64,000 nucleotides of DNA from Agapetus fuscipes. Taxonomy: Eukaryota; Arthropoda; Insecta; Trichoptera; Glossosomatidae. Position 1 is the first letter of the stretch. Each line of letters starts with the position of its first letter. Positions 1-11,559 of the stretch are shown here, one piece after another. A program made the position numbers and the translations under genes. The stretch lies in assembly GCA_951799405.1 (NCBI GenBank), contig OX637353.1, forward strand, positions 6,448,001 through 6,512,000, given 5' to 3'. The notes beneath the pieces were generated by a model. That model had not been told where the DNA came from and ran no database searches. It was given only the letters and a program-made list of their open reading frames with translations.

Positions 1-800
1 ATTTATAAAACCTCTGCGAAAGATTGTGTATTTTTTTCAATTCAAATAAATATTTGATTATATAGAAACCAGTAAGAAATTTTAGTTAATTTTGTGAAGA
101 GTTTAAAAATATTTGTTCACAGCAAAACCAAACACTTTGCTATCACAAAGCAGTATCTAGTTGAATTATTATTTTAGCGTAGCATAAATTTCCAAAGGCT
201 TGCAATGTATTTTGCACGATTTCGCATATTCCACACTCTACACCATAGTTGGGTATTGTTACTTGTTTACAAGCACACGCTCATACGAGCAGCCTAGAAC
301 CAAAGACGAACAAACTCCATTTATGTTTTTTTGCATTGGAGATGATTTAATTTCTCGAAAAGAATTTCAGCTAATAAAATATGGCAGAAAGATAGCAAAT
401 TATGAGCTTTTTAGAAATTAAACGATATAAAGTAAATCGTGTAAAAAACATGGTAACCAAGTACATATTTCAAGAAAGTGTTGTCTTCACTGACATCAGC
501 TTTTGGTTTTTGATGTAGGGATACATAAAAATTGCCACCAACGGAACATTTTTTGTGTCGTTTTCCTTTATTTATTTTTATAGCGAGTTGTTTTTTTTAA
601 AGATGTTTGAATGATTTTTAGGATTAGGGCCAGCATTTGTCTGTTCGGGTGCATTCATTTTATTAGTTATAACAAAATTTCGCTGCAGTGATTTGAGAGT
701 TTTAGTTAACTACAGTTCATAAGTGGTTTGTTGTATTTTCCTAGTTGCATTACTAAATTAAAAAAATATATTGTATAAATAACTAAATGGGCGTTTGTTC
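1..800. other. no feature seen
   Basis: AT-rich single-copy-looking sequence; the only 60-plus codon frame (200-421) has no coding signature. Confidence 0.6.
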
Positions 801-828
801 AATGCTGCAACTACGCAACTAATATATA

Positions 829-945
829 TTATGCTACGCGGTAAAATGTTCGTAGGTGAACGCTACGAACACTTTTCATTCGGAAAGAATAATAAATTGG
901 TGGGTGGCGTAGCGCTACCTGGATGTGCTACGCCGTAGAGGAGAG
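829..945. repeat. palindrome-rich GCTACG/CGTAGC block
   Basis: TGTTCGTAG at 847-855 and CTACGAACA at 863-871 form a hairpin. GGCGTAGCGCTACC and GCTACGCCGTAG follow. Looks like a fragment of a repetitive element; no terminal structure was found. Confidence 0.4.
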
Positions 946-1334
946 AGGTAATGTATGGCCCCGAATGATTATACGCGATATTAACATCTGACTAATTCAA
1001 TATATCTTCGCACCTGCTTTGAGTCGGGGATAGACAGTGATGGGAGGGCAAGGAAAACAGCAAGTCGGTAATATATTGCTGGCAGGCATTCCCAACAGAT
1101 GGTGATGGCTACAGAAACAATATTAAATGCGATAAGATGATTTTAGAACGGTCTCATCCTGACATTTGGCTGGACTTGACTTTAATTTCATCATTCATAG
1201 CCCTGAATCAATAGTCATATTGTGAAATCAGTATTCAAATGAAGAAATAAATGTTGATTTAATATATATGTCACTTGATAGGATTCTAAATTCACACTAC
1301 GTAAAACTGAAAGAATGAGCACTTTGAAACGTAT

Positions 1335-1545
1335 CGCAACTAACGCAACTAAGCTAGATATATAGTGTTACTTCTTACCGTATTAACCCCAAAAGAAATT
1401 TTGCATGTGGCGAGTGGAACCTATTTCTTTTTACAGGTAAGGAGTTTGACAGAAACAGGAAATCATTTCTGACACCCTCTGTGAGATTCTAACCCGAATT
1501 CACGTCATGGAATGCCAGAATTTTACCAAGTGAGCTATCGAGCGG
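1335..1545 (-). mobile_element. SINE1 (tRNA-derived), internally deleted
   Basis: Element sense is the minus strand: tRNA-like A box near 1525-1540 (CTTGGTAAAATTCTGGC region), B-box-like block around 1487-1500, body, and a tail ending near TAGTTGCG at 1335. Lacks about 80 bp of the body compared with the 9.47 kb copy. Confidence 0.7.
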
Positions 1546-1559
1546 ATAATTATGAAGTT

Positions 1560-2950
1560 TGAAACACGTAATCTGTACTTAAAAAAGGTCAACACCTTTT
1601 TAATTTTCATTTACTACGTCTTCTGTCCTTGTGTCGTATACTATTTACATTTCATCAAAATTTACCGATCTTTTGACTCAAATTTTGTTTGTTTAGTGCC
1701 CGTATACTTTTAAGAATTCCTCTTAAATATGCTTTTTGTTTTTTAATAGTTGAAAATTAGACTCACTCTCTCACCTGTGTGCTCAGCTCACCAGATAGAT
1801 TTACGAGCTCACGTAGGCCAGCAGGCTCCCCGCGGCACTAAGTAAAGGGGTTTGATGGCGCCTCTCCCGCTTTGGATTTAATTAAATATTTTGCCGCCGT
1901 TTCGAGAGACTTATATCTGTCTTGGGTGTCAGTCGGGTATGCGGTGTATTTCCTAACCCCCCTCCCTCCTCTATCCCTGTTTACCCCCCTCCCCCTTATT
2001 CCACTCTTCCTCCCTTTAAGTGTGGATACCTTCAGTTCACCTGTTTGCTGGTATGATAGGGTTACGCACAGCAGCAACAAAGCCTTATCAAAATTTTGCT
2101 ACAATGTTTCTTGATGACAAGTGACCCAAAAAAAAAAAAAAAAAAACAACATTAAATTGTTGTTAATATTGATGTTCAAATCAGTGTAAAATTTTGTAAG
2201 AGTAAGGTTTTTGACTTTAACGATTTCAAGATTTCACGACAATTTGTTTTTGATTTTTTTCGCGTGAGGCCATTGTCTATTTGCAGCTCTGTCTGCCGCA
2301 TTTGTAGAAAAAAAAAATACTGTTATGATTGAGTATCATAATAAAAAGTTTTCAAATGAATTAGGAAGATTTACAGTTAAACGTTTTCATAAACAAATAT
2401 TAATTATTAACTCGACCTAAGTTAGAAACCACCCACGTTAATAAACATAGCATTACATTTTTCATACATAGGTCTAACTATACAAAAACATAGCATAATG
2501 ACGTACAAATCAAATTCAAAGGAAACACATTATTGGCGGGATCTTAATTGAAGATGCTTTGGTGAATTTGGTTTTAAAATACTAGATAGGTAATGTAAAC
2601 AAATCTTACAAAAGTATACTCATATATTCTTATATTTTCAATCTTTCCAAAAAGTAGTTATTAATTTTTTCTCAATAGTTCCGCCTCTGGTCACCCGCTT
2701 TAAGGGTACATTGTACCTACCGGAGGGTAGTGTAGTGGATATCAACATTATCCGTTTGGCGTCCCTCTGTATTACCATATTTCACCTTATCAACCCGTTC
2801 TCTGCTACCATTGAAGTGATAAACATTAGTCTTGTCACTACGAAAACGTATGAGAGACAAAAAAACATTTCATTAATCTAAAAATATCTTTATCCTGCAA
2901 CTGTAATCGATGAATCAGCTCAAAATTAGTTTTTTTTTCGGCATATGTGA
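1560..2950. other. intergenic; poly-A run only
   Basis: Apart from the pyrimidine-rich patch, an uninterrupted A run lies at about 2129-2147. The sequence before it does not read as a gene copy or a recognised retroelement. Confidence 0.5.
1957..1997 (-). other. G-quadruplex-prone G-rich strand
   Basis: On the minus strand, five runs of three or more G, with loops of 1, 6, 8 and 1 bases. Part of a strongly pyrimidine-rich plus-strand segment (1925-2030). Confidence 0.4.
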
Positions 2951-3029
2951 CTAGAACGCTTAGCAATCAATAATAAAAAAAATGTTTGCTTTTCCGTAGC
3001 AGCCTATCCGTGTGATGTCATAATTTTGT

Positions 3030-3256
3030 AACCAATGGCTGACCACCGATGATGTTGAAAATAGCTCACTTTGCCAATATCCCCCCTGTTTCAGGGAAGG
3101 TCGGCAAGAGTTGCAAGGTGCTTGTTCATTTGAGATTTGGATTTTTATGTTATAGGTTCTCATGCGGCATGTGGAGGCATGGCTTTATAGGTGTCTGTAT
3201 GTGAGAATGCATATCATGTGAATATCCAATGTTACATATCTTATCAACTTAGATTA
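3030..3256 (+). repeat. LINE B 3' module, dispersed copy
   Basis: Contains TGGCTGACCACC, TTTCAGGGAAGGTCGGCAAG, TTCATTTGAGATTTGGATTT and ends ATCAACTTAGATTAGA. Solo 5'-truncated copy. Confidence 0.75.
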
Positions 3257-3639
3257 GACGGAATTTTCGCAGAGTCAATTGTCACCATTCCGAGAGTTGT
3301 AGAAATAATCTCTTTACTACGTTGTTTACAATGCTTAGATATATATATTTTTTAAATTTTTTATAGCATCAACAATTATAAGGCAATGTATCTTGTATAA
3401 ACATCAATATTATGACTAACCTGGAAGCTGAAAAAAAGTCAACATATTTAGCCTATGGCGGTCATCGGGTTACTTAGCCACTCGCTTCTTCCAGTCATGA
3501 GAGACAAGAGTATCTCAAGTACACAACCTTACGTTCAAACTTAATTTTAGCCACATATAAACTAAAATAGCGCCATTATTGAGCGTTTTAGCTTGCATAC
3601 ATTTTTATTAAAAAACTATGGTTGAGCTTGAGCGCAATG

Positions 3640-3870
3640 CTTCACACTTGGCGTAGAGGCCATCTCTTTGGGCTACCTGCATTTACGAGAGGTCTATAAA
3701 GCGCGGGACAAATGGCGGAGCACCTCGGCAGGGCTCCATCTCACACACCGCAACTTTACATATTTAATAATGACGTCACCGCGCCGGCCACCTCTCGCTT
3801 ATTTCATTTTATGGTGGAAGTGTAGAGTGACGTGTCGGAATTCATATATCAAGTTTGAAACAGTGTTTAA
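3640..3870. other. GC-rich patch with TATA-like and CRE-like motifs
   Basis: GGTCTATAAAGCGCGGG near 3692 and TGACGTCA near 3771 occur in a locally GC-rich block. Possible promoter of an unseen transcript; no exon recognised. Confidence 0.2.
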
Positions 3871-4129
3871 ATAGGAGGCCCAAAGTTGGCCTGCCTGTTC
3901 GTATCCATGTTTTATGTTAAATACTGGAACTACATACATACATCCCCTCTCTATTGTGAATCAGGTACCACAAAATTTAGATTTTTTTTTCGCTTTCCAT
4001 GTCAGAGGGTTGGAAACTGATTCCCAAAAAGTGTCACATTTTGATGTTTACATTACACCCAAAATATTATACCGGCGAGGCTTGTCAGCCTTCACAATAA
4101 ATAACAACCAGCCCATTCGAATGCTGTGA

Positions 4130-7030
4130 GACCTCCATTTCAAGTGTAGTGAGATAAATAGGTTCCACAAACCACGGAAGAAGTTGCACTACATTTGTTG
4201 CTAAGTTGCACTTAAATCGAGATTTCATTTCTGACACTTTCGGAATCTAGCTCATACCTCCTTCTCTGTCAGCAGAAATTTAACGACCATCGAGAAATCG
4301 AAATGATTATACTGTATAAACGGAAATTATGAAAATGTTTTTTGTTCAATTTAATCTGTGACTTTTATATTTTAAGCTCGCAAAGTTTAAGGGGCTGTTT
4401 TCAAAGTACGGTGTGAATAAGCGGTGTTGTTTTTAATTATACCTACAGATTGCGCTATTAGCATTGTTCCACCCTTAACTTCTTGTACTCTCTGTTCCAC
4501 CCAACTCTTTCCTGCACTTCCTCCACACTTTCTTTAGCGCCCGACTGTATTAAGGCCAAGATAACGGAGAAATCTTTATGGGGCTAGTCAAGCGAGTAAT
4601 CGTCTCATCTTAAAAAACATATAATTGCAAGAACTTCCCCTTAAAGTTTACGACATGTAAATGCCAACGGTAAAAAATATGTTTTTGCATTTGTATCTGG
4701 AAATCGGTTTTTAATAGTTTATTTAAATTCAGTAACATTTATCGCCCCCTTAAAGGAATAAAAAAAACAATAAGTGTAAGTTAAGTGAAAAAAAAAATGT
4801 ATTTGAAAATCTAAAAAAAAATACTTAAGGAGTTTTGATTATCTTGGTTGACACTTAGGTTGTGATAATTAGCTTACAAGAAAATCGTACATACTCGTGT
4901 GTTAAAAACATATCTTTGCTTATTCCTTCAGCTAAGGTTTAAAGCTAAAAAAAAATACTCTACGCAATAAATTAAAATGACAAAAAATAGCTTAACAAAA
5001 TAATTATAACAATATTATTATTGACGACTAAATTATTCACTAAAATGCTATTAAAATGATAGAGAATCTTTTTCTTTTGACAAAGAGGTATCTCGAAGTG
5101 TCAAAGTTGAAATTTATTTTAGAATACCTGTATCGAACATTTTTACCTTTTGTAAAATTTACCCATACTTGAAAAAAAGCTCTAACTTTTTTGTATATAC
5201 TTTGATCGATACTTGGTTGAAAGCTTAAAATATATTTCAGGAAATAAAACAAGTAGCTGAAGCATTTTATATTTAACACTGGTATAACTTGCTGGCGAAA
5301 AGCTTTCTAAAAGTTATACTGAACAGCATTGAAAGTGTTGAGGTAATTTTAACGAAAAGCAGTCTGAAAAAGGGGTGGCTAACACCACAACTATTTAAAT
5401 ATTCTGTAGAGCTATGTGCGCATTCCTATTTTTTATCGGTAGTTTCTAAATCCATTTAAAAAATGACAAGGTTAAATTAACGAAATATGATATATTTTTT
5501 AAATTTAAACACTGAACTTGTCGCATTAGTTCGAGATACTTTATTTTTTAGTTAAATTTTCGTTTTTTTTTTTTTTTTGTGAAACGCTGTGGAAAGCCAT
5601 TATTAAACAGTAATATTTCGTGCCAATAATATTTCACGTTCGTAACGTTAACAAAAAGTAAAAACAGTATTAGCATATTATTTACAATTGCATCAAGATT
5701 TATAACCTTTACTGAAAAGACAACTATGTATTTCTAGATTGTTTTCCCATGAAAAATATGTCAAATTTATATACACAAACGATGTTTCTCTATGCGTTAT
5801 AACTTTCAGCACAGTTATGTCTCTATAAAACTATAATAATTAGACAAACAGTTGAAAAATTAACAAAACAGCGATACCTATTACACTGAACAACCACACA
5901 ACGCCTGCAAAGCTTTTACAGGATATCTTTTTTTATTTATAGAGGCTTTTCTCGAAAAATACCGTCGTAGATTGTTTCTCCATCGCTTGGTCAATATTTG
6001 CCGACGTTTGCTGTTGATCACTGCCTCAAGTATAAGACTGAAAGGTTAAACTCAAAAGCCAAGATGTATGGAAACTTAGACGTTCACTTGAAGAACTGTT
6101 TAAGTTTCAATGTATTTGTGAAAAACTTCCCGTTGTAGCGTTTTATAAATGCGATACGGGACGGGGTTGTGTTTTCTTTTGACGTGAAATTTATTTTGAG
6201 TTTTTTCAGGGAAGAAAACAAACGACATTCAAGTGTGGATAAAAGGTAGAATTTTGTGCGAATCAATTCAAAGGTGATTGTTTAATAAAGGCCTTGTTAA
6301 GTATTTTGTGTGAAAATCAACAGGTTCCAGATGATCTTAAATTGAAAATTAATTTTCATGCTAATCGTGCTACACCCATTAATACAACGATTTATTGGTT
6401 TAATACAAAAGACTCACATATGATCTTAGACAAATCATAGAGCTTTTATTTCAGAGTTTTACCAGATGAAAGAAATAAAATTAAAGATTCTTAAAAGTCA
6501 AGTAAGTGCCCGATTATAACCCTTTTACTTGTAAGAATTCATCTATGAATAAGACCGCTAATGCGCAATTTGAATAAACGAACACCTATGCATAGACAAT
6601 TTTAATCTAAGCTTAATCACGAGATAAACGTTTATTTGACAAAGGTTCCTCAGGTTAAGCTTTGCAAATTAAAGCCATCAATTAATTAAGCGTTGGTTAG
6701 CGCTGACTTTAGCGTTACTCGCTTTACTCTCTGCTGTCTCGGTAGCTTCCTTATTTATGGGCAGTTAGCGCAGAGGTGTGACTCGATTATTACTCTGTTC
6801 ACTTCTAACATCACATGTTTGTGACGACACAATATCTAACTGAGGAACTCTACAAGACGCGGTGTCTAATGGCATGCTCACATGAAGTAAGTGCCTGAAA
6901 TAGTGTTTTAGGTAAGTGGTTAGTTGCCCAAAGTGAAACTAACAAGTAAACTGCAATGAATTTGCCAACAATATGCAAATAACGCAATCCAAAAAAATGC
7001 ATTTTTTTGTTAGTCTAGAAGGTGTTCTTA
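4130..7030. other. no feature seen
   Basis: Very AT-rich with long homopolymer runs (for example T at about 5564-5578). No ORF with coding character and no recognised repeat. Confidence 0.55.
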
Positions 7031-7033
7031 GTT

Positions 7034-7157
7034 ACGGGATTTTCAATGTTAGCTTTTGTGACTTTGAGCTCATAAAAAAACTACCCACACGATTGAGGCA
7101 AATAGCGTATTTTTTATTCAGTATAAAGTCGTTATGCTAACTTTAAAAAGACCAAGC
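7034..7157. mobile_element. 135-bp MITE family, copy 2 (decayed)
   Basis: Shares the interior AAAAAACTACCCACACGATT and TTCAGTATAAAGTCGTTATG with the 48.7 kb copy, and has similar but eroded termini (GGGATTTTCAATGTTAG / CTAACTTTAAAAAGACC). Confidence 0.65.
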
Positions 7158-7888
7158 CTAAGGTAATAAACGGTGAAAACGTTTAAATTATACATGCATG
7201 CATTTTTAAATTTTTTATTGTAAGTGAAACTTATATTATGTACACAACAGTAAACTAAATTAAAAATAAACTTATAATTAAAAATGCTGACCGTAAAATA
7301 AGCACATAAAATCCTTAAAAGTTTCTTAATTTAACAGATTAAATTAATGATACAGTAATTGAGACGGTTCATTCTTTTAGAAAGAAAATTACTCACAAAT
7401 TGCTAACGTAAGCATTATTTAAGTTTTATTCATGGATCGCCTCATTAATATGTAAATTTATAATAAGTCAATGAATAAAAAAAAATCAAGTCAATGGTGA
7501 TTGAGAAGGCTGCATATTTACGAGTATAAGTTGTATTACAATACACTAGTGGTCAACTAATACCATTTCTTACTGGCTCCGTTTGAACAGTCTGAGCAAC
7601 TTGTAAGTTATTTATGTATAACTGAGTAACATACGTATGAACACATTACACTCTCGAGTCCTGACTTGAGAATTGATGAATTAAAAGTAAATTAAATTCT
7701 ACGTACAAATGAGAAAATTAAGATGTTGTTTGCGTCATTTTTACTGTAAACTTTACAATAAAAAATATCTTCAGAGTAAGAGTTATTATTAAATAACTGA
7801 GAGAATTGAAAATACTTTTTTCTACTCCCATTTGGTAATTTACTAATTACAAAACGGCTAACGCAATCACAATGCCATACATTTCTAC

Positions 7889-7921
7889 ACCCGTTGCATA
7901 ATGTTACATTATGCAACCGGT
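7889..7921. promoter_or_regulatory. 33-bp near-perfect palindrome
   Basis: Arms GTTGCATAATGT and ACATTATGCAAC are exact around a single central T; extended arms of 16 bp have one mismatch. Each half contains a bZIP-like TTGCATAA. Function inferred only. Confidence 0.5.
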
Positions 7922-7943
7922 AACAGTGTTAAAATGAACATGT

Positions 7944-8052
7944 GCGCATGCGCATTGTCAGAATTGGAACCATTTTTTAATTTCAAATGTCAACCTTGTA
8001 TGGGGGTATGAAGACCTGTCAATCCAAGATGGCCGCAAGCGATCAGCTGATT
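7944..8052. promoter_or_regulatory. candidate promoter-like cluster (NRF1, YY1 and E-box motifs)
   Basis: GCGCATGCGC at 7944-7953 is a perfect NRF1/Ewg-type palindrome, CCAAGATGGCCGC at 8024-8036 resembles YY1/Pho sites, and GATCAGCTGATT at 8041-8052 resembles the insect core-promoter E-box. The three lie within 110 bp in a GC-poor region. No adjoining coding exon is visible. Confidence 0.35.
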
Positions 8053-8321
8053 AGGCTTCATACAATATTAGTGATATTCGGTAGGTAGGAATTACCGTGG
8101 TGATGAGACTTTCAGCCCTGTTCAGATGAAAATAAATAAGTATATTTTATGTGTAGAGTCAAATAAAAATTGTTAATAGTGCTAAAATTTATCGAATTTA
8201 TTTATCGGATTGCTCCAAATAAAGCTTTCCTTTTTTCAATGAAAAATAAAAGGCTTGAAAGGAAAACAATACAAAAAATTTCACCGCAAAAAATAAACAA
8301 ACTCAAAAAGTTACTTGGTTA

Positions 8322-8526
8322 ATAGGTGAGTATGAGGTTGATCACCTATGCTGTACAAATTTGGTTCACCGGCCAATACAACTGCAGGGCATATGTTTAT
8401 TTGAGTTTTGGGTTTGAATGTTTAAGCTTATATGCAGAATGTAAAAGCGCGACCTTATACATATGTGTCGGCTCAATATGAAACCTAAATATAATTTATT
8501 TTTACAACTTAGGTTAGATTAGATAA
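8322..8526 (+). repeat. LINE B 3' module, diverged copy
   Basis: GTGAGTATGAGGTTGATCAC, an internal deletion, TTTGAGTTTTGGGTTTG and ACAACTTAGGTTAGATTAGA mark a decayed copy facing the one at 8.8-9.0 kb. Confidence 0.6.
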
Positions 8527-8805
8527 TCGAAGGGAATGATAAATCACACGTTTTGACAAAGGTAAGGTTTTAATTACTTCAAATGGACGAGTACATTATA
8601 ATGACTATTATTCACCATATTGTTAATTCTCTCATGGTCGTAGAAAAAGTATTGTATGCCACTGCACGCAATTAGTCTTTGTAACACTCGTGCTTTCTAT
8701 TGTGCCATTCGGCTGCGCCTCATGGCACAAACTAGCACTCGTGTTAAAAAGACTATCATTACTTGGCAGTGGCATAAATAACTATTATAAGTATATACTA
8801 TTTAA

Positions 8806-9025
8806 TCTATAATCTAAGTTGTAAAGATATAGTACATACATTCTCATAAATAGACACGAATAAGTTCGCGCTTACACAAACCGCATGTGGATTTACACCA
8901 ATAAAACCGTATCTCGAATGAACACAAGTCCTGCAACACTTACCGACCTTCCCTGAAACAGGATTGTCATTGGCAAAGTGATATTTGTTTTACAGTATAC
9001 GTGGTCAGTCCCATAACAACCTACA
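8806..9025 (-). repeat. LINE B 3' module, dispersed copy
   Basis: Starts TATAATCTAAGTTGTAAAG and includes TTCGCGCTTAC, GACCTTCCCTGAAACAGG and TGGTCAG. Opposite orientation to the preceding copy. Confidence 0.75.
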
Positions 9026-9470
9026 AATAAGTTCAATTCAATATAGTTCAACATTTTTTTTTTTGAGAAGTGTTTTTTTTTATATCAAAACACATCTTTT
9101 ATTTGCACAATTGAGTAATTATTATAAACTCCAGTACTTTCGACTACATGCATAATGATTTATTCTTTACAATGCATATTTTATTGTAGATTTTTGCACA
9201 AATGCCCAAGGGATGCACGATATTAATTTTATTAGTTCAAAAAAATATTGCGTGCGTCGAGAGCTTATTTTTTTAATCGCGGCTGAAATTTATTCAGCGA
9301 TGAAATCTGCAACACTTCTCTCTCCATGGAAATGGCGGGAACGCGGCGGGCAAACATTCCACGCAGTATTTGTGATATTCATGATTGTCGTTTCAAATCA
9401 GTTAGCGAAACCAAGAATCTTGTTCTGCACCCCCCCTTCGAGTTTTTATTTTCCTAAACACATATAAAAA

Positions 9471-9765
9471 CGCAACTAAGCTACACATATAGTGTAACTT
9501 CTTTCCGCGTTATCCCCGAAGGGTATCGTGTGTGGCGAGTGGAACCTATTTTTTTGCAGGCGAGGGGCTGGCCTTACGCCACCCCCTTTAGATGAAGTGG
9601 GGCATTCCCAGCTTCCGAGGAGGTTGGTACTCATTTATTGTGAAGGCTGAGTACAACTATCTAAACACCGAAACGGAAAATCATTTCTGACACTCTCAGT
9701 GAGATTCGAACTCGAGCTCTCGGCAGTCGGCATAGAATGCAAGCACTCTACCAACTGAGCTTTTG
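9471..9765 (-). mobile_element. SINE1 (tRNA-derived), full-length copy
   Basis: The minus strand begins with a tRNA-like head: GCTCAGTTGGTAGAGTGCTT (A box) and GAGTTCGAATCTCACTG (B box), the RNA polymerase III internal promoter. A roughly 200-bp body follows, ending ATATGTGTAGCTTAGTTGCG. This is the reference copy for the family here; others are at 1.3, 27.7, 38.3, 53.7 and 63.7 kb. Confidence 0.88.
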
Positions 9766-10724
9766 ATTGGACTATAGAGAAATTAATAAAGAAATACTCC
9801 TCTTCGCAGTATCTACCTTAGTCTATATTTTTTGTTACCCATAAAAAAAATATTATTTATGAATTTGATGACGAGTAAAAGTAACATGGGTAGCCAAATT
9901 AATGAGGTAGCGAAATTGTTACGCAAGTATGTACAAATACTGTGGTTGGTGTTTCAGTTATTCTATAATAAAAATATTCTTCAAGTATATTCGGTTCCTT
10001 ATCTCCAGCAAATTTAAGAATCAAATTGCAATCAAACTTCTTTTTTCTTTGATGCAAATTTGAAACATTTTCAAAAAGTTATTCAAAAGCTACCAATTTT
10101 TTTTTGCCTTTAAGTCCTCTTTTGAAGTTATGCTTCTATAAATGTGTTTTGTTAAAAAGCCTTTTTTTAATGTGTTCGGAACAGGCCAAACGCAATCCAG
10201 AATACCAATTTGTACTCGCTGAAAATAGATTGCGCGGAAGTACCAAATGCATATTCATATATTATCGCGATCATAATGTATGTGTGCGTTGGCGGACTGC
10301 ACGCGTGTACGTTTTTACTGTTGGGGACGCACGCTTTATGTCCGCACACAGCTCTAGGTTTTTAACGAGCGCCAACAATAAACAGTGGTTTACGTTCGCG
10401 GAATCTCTGCATTATTTTACGAGCTGGCGATCTCTTTATAGGAATCAATTTCATTGGTAGAGAGCGCCCGAAATGTCCGATACTGCAATTTAATATGCAC
10501 TACGCATGATGAAAAATCAAGAGCATTACATTCGAAATGTTTCTACTATACTTGATTAATAAATTAAATGTTTAGTTCCTAGTTGCAATGATTATGTTCA
10601 GTTGAAATCTGGGTTTTTGTTTTGTAAGTACTCATGCAACATGTGTATAACGCGTCTGCTTGTGGTTCTGAATTTATGTTTTTGAATCTGAAACGTTGAG
10701 ATATTTCTGCTGTACTGTATTGTA

Positions 10725-11550
10725 TCCTGCCGCCGTTCCACTAGGGGTGGCCGGTACCTCCACAGATGCGCCTTCACTTTTTTCTGTCCTTACAAACCAC
10801 TTTCATTTCCTCAATATTCATCACCTTTTTCATACATACTCTTCTCTTATTCTCACTCTGCAGGTTCCATTCTTTCGCAATCTCAGCTATTTGGTCTAAC
10901 CATTCTTTCCTCGGCCTTCCCCTTCCGCGCTTTCCTCTGACATTTCCTTTGTACACTTTCTTCGTTAGTCGTTCATCATCCATTCTTTCGAGATGTCCGA
11001 ACCATCTCATCGTACTTTTTTGTACTTTCATTCTCATATTCTCTTTTATACCACACTCGTTCATCACCCAATCATTACGTACTCTATCATTTAGTGTCTT
11101 TCCAGCCATTGCTCTCAGGTAAGCCATTTCAACCGTACATACTTTACTCAGTTCAAATTCATTAACTGTCCACGCCTCACTTCCATACATCAATGTCGGA
11201 ACCAATATGCCATTGTGGACCGCCAATCTCATATTCTTCGTAAATTTTCTATTTCTTGCAATTCTTCCAATCGTTCCCATTACACTTCTTCCTCTACTAG
11301 CGCGCTTTTCCAATTCTTTCGTAAATTTCCCATTCGACTCAAACTTGCTTCCCAGATAATCAAATTCTTTCACGACCTCCACTCTTGTTTCATTCAGTCT
11401 TATCAATTTTCTCGCATTCCTCAGTCCTGTCAAACACTAATTCTTTCATCTTACTGGCTTTCACTTTTAAACCGTTCTTACTAAAAGCATCATTCATTTT
11501 GGTGAGTATCATCTGGAGATCCTCCGCTGTAGCAGCCAACACTGCGACTT
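10725..11550 (-). mobile_element. LINE family A, 5'-truncated RT C-terminal fragment
   Basis: Minus-strand non-LTR retrotransposon fragment. From upstream it reads VAVLAATAEDLQMIL (just past the catalytic ADD motif), GLKVKASKMKEL, then after one frameshift an uninterrupted 219-codon stretch with EFDYLGSKFESNGK, LMYGSEAWTV, VEMAYLRAM, RWFGHLERM and KRGRGRPRKEW. This is the usual thumb and C-terminal region of a LINE reverse transcriptase. The 3' end is marked by the family phrase CACCCCTAG.GGAA.GGCGGCAGGATAC (dots are variable bases) and a short tandem tail. The catalytic palm and endonuclease are absent, so it is dead on arrival. Best preserved of six family A copies. Confidence 0.9.
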
Positions 11551-11559
11551 AACTTAAAG

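Noticed and set aside
10104..10460. 118-codon plus-strand frame
   Set aside because: Overlaps an equally open minus frame, starts in a poly-T region and shows no family motif or splice context.
10600..10690. Possible LINE B module remnant (TTTGTAAGTACTCATGCAACAT)
   Set aside because: Only two short blocks match in order; too weak to call.
10774..11122. Plus-strand frames over the LINE at 10.7-11.5 kb
   Set aside because: Antisense shadows of the reverse-transcriptase frame on the minus strand.
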